From: an uncultured Veillonella sp.
GTDB taxonomy: Bacteria; Bacillota; Negativicutes; Veillonellales; Veillonellaceae
Length of the DNA: 22,982 nt
Reading direction: 5' to 3'
Assembly (NCBI GenBank): GCA_934202215.1
Contig: CAKPXR010000023.1
Location: 1 to 22,982, forward strand
The notes under the pieces were generated by a model, which was given only the letters and a program-made list of their open reading frames with translations, did not search any database and had not been told where the DNA came from. The position numbers and the translations under genes are program-made. Shown in pieces: positions 22,194 to 22,982 of the stretch (position 1 is the stretch's first letter; each line of letters starts with the position of its first letter).

Positions 22194-22982
22194 TTAAGCT
22201 CCTTTTCGTGCTGTTTCTAATTTTTGAACTAAATCGTATACATTTACACCGTGAATTTCTGCAGCTTGCCATAATGGTTCAGCTGTAGAAGATGGGCAAC
22301 CAAGGCAACCCATGCCGATGCTTTGTAACACAGGTACAACGTTTGGATACGTATCTACGATATCGCGAATGATTGTGTCTGGTGTAATAGGGGCACCTGC
22401 TTCGAGGCGTGGTGCTTCTGGTTCAGGATCGTTACCATGACCAGGTAAGAAGACAGCTGGTTCGTCGGATTTACTTTCAGCTGGAGCACCTTCAAGGTCG
22501 CCCAATACAGCCTCTTTAAAAGCCTCTAAACCAATGCGGTCAATGAATTCGCCCATGCGCTCGATTTGTGCATTTTCTTTATAGTATGCAATGATACGAT
22601 CTACCAATGCAAGAGCTTCTTTTTCAGTTGTTACTTCTGCGATGAGGTCACCGATGCGTGGATGCGCGCCACCGCTACCGCCAGCGTATACGTTCCAACC
22701 TTCTACAGTACCGATAATACCCACATCTTTCATGCGGCTTTCAGTACAAGAATTTAAACAACCGGACACGCCGATTTTCATTTTGCTTGGCATTTCTTGA
22801 GATAAATATTTGCGTTCAATTTGCATGCCAAGATGTACGCTATCTTGTTTAGCACGTTTACAGAATGTAGTGCCTGGGCAGATTTTTACGCTGCGCACGC
22901 GGTTGGAAACTGTGTACGCTGGCTCCATGCCGAGCATTTCCCAAGCTTTATCTACGTCTTCTGCTTTCAAATTCGTAATCAT
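22194..22982 (-). CDS. Nitrite/sulfite reductase-like siroheme/4Fe-4S protein with C-terminal DUF1858 (partial)
   Basis: The window holds 262 codons. Numbering from the edge: the siroheme/4Fe-4S motif is C35-x5-C41 (ICPGTTFC) and C75-x3-C79 (GCLNSC), the pattern of nitrite/sulfite reductases. VRSVKICPG and KMKIGVSGCLNSCTES fit small anaerobic homologues. A Glu/Pro/Ala-rich linker (about 165-198) leads to DUF1858 (about 199-258; IRDIVDTYPNVVPVLQSIGM, C226-x2-C229, AAEIHGVNVYDLV). The ATG at the very edge looks internal: families of this kind have a ferredoxin-like half-domain before 'EDVDKAWEMLGMEP', so the true start is probably beyond the window. Substrate unknown. It shares an operon with the 221-residue protein. 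Confidence 0.8.
   Translation of the reverse strand: MITNLKAEDVDKAWEMLGMEPAYTVSNRVRSVKICPGTTFCKRAKQDSVHLGMQIERKYLSQEMPSKMKIGVSGCLNSCTESRMKDVGIIGTVEGWNVYAGGSGGAHPRIGDLIAEVTTEKEALALVDRIIAYYKENAQIERMGEFIDRIGLEAFKEAVLGDLEGAPAESKSDEPAVFLPGHGNDPEPEAPRLEAGAPITPDTIIRDIVDTYPNVVPVLQSIGMGCLGCPSSTAEPLWQAAEIHGVNVYDLVQKLETARKGA

Overview
The window comes from a low-GC, diderm Firmicute of the Negativicutes, most likely Veillonella. It has the Firmicute origin-proximal gene order (rnpA, yidD, yidC, jag, mnmE, mnmG, rsmG, parA, parB) together with an outer-membrane-type Skp/OmpH chaperone. It also carries genes of anaerobic, corrinoid-dependent metabolism: split MetH, CobO, the [FeFe]-hydrogenase maturase HydF and a siroheme-type reductase domain. 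The genus is inferred from memory of protein style and gene order, not from a search.

Layout. 1-3607 (+): the C-terminal end of rnpA, then yidD, yidC, jag and mnmE (RNase P, membrane insertion, RNA binding, tRNA wobble modification). 3608-3887 holds two diverged copies of a hairpin element. 3888-7222 (+): mnmG and rsmG, separated by a 0.7 kb AT-rich gap with the relic of a small gene. 7371-11606 (-): a methionine/one-carbon operon, transcribed right to left as MetH-activation-domain protein, metH (no activation domain), metF. It has a near-consensus promoter and an intrinsic terminator directly before the first ribosome-binding site. 11607-12638: about 1 kb of AT-rich DNA with parS sites and the promoters of both flanking operons. 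12639-14485 (+): parA and parB. 14748-17696 (+): hydF, a DUF4446 protein and an M23 (LytM) peptidase. 17891-20850 (+): cobO, a DUF2953 protein, a gerW/ytfJ homologue and skp. 20916-22982 (-): a small cupin, an unrecognised 221-residue protein, and the C-terminal part of a siroheme/4Fe-4S reductase-like protein fused to DUF1858.

How the genes work together. MnmE and MnmG jointly make the cmnm5 wobble-uridine modification. YidD, YidC and Jag belong to membrane protein biogenesis. ParA, ParB and five parS-like sites form the chromosome segregation locus. MetF supplies methyl-THF to MetH; the separate activation-domain protein should reactivate oxidised cobalamin, and CobO makes adenosylated corrinoid for other enzymes.

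The main non-coding signals are the terminator-bearing met leader, a parS cluster that extends into parA coding sequence and into the met operon, a 10-mer (GTGAAAGTTA) found four times and only between genes, the tandem hairpin element between mnmE and mnmG, and several long inverted repeats.
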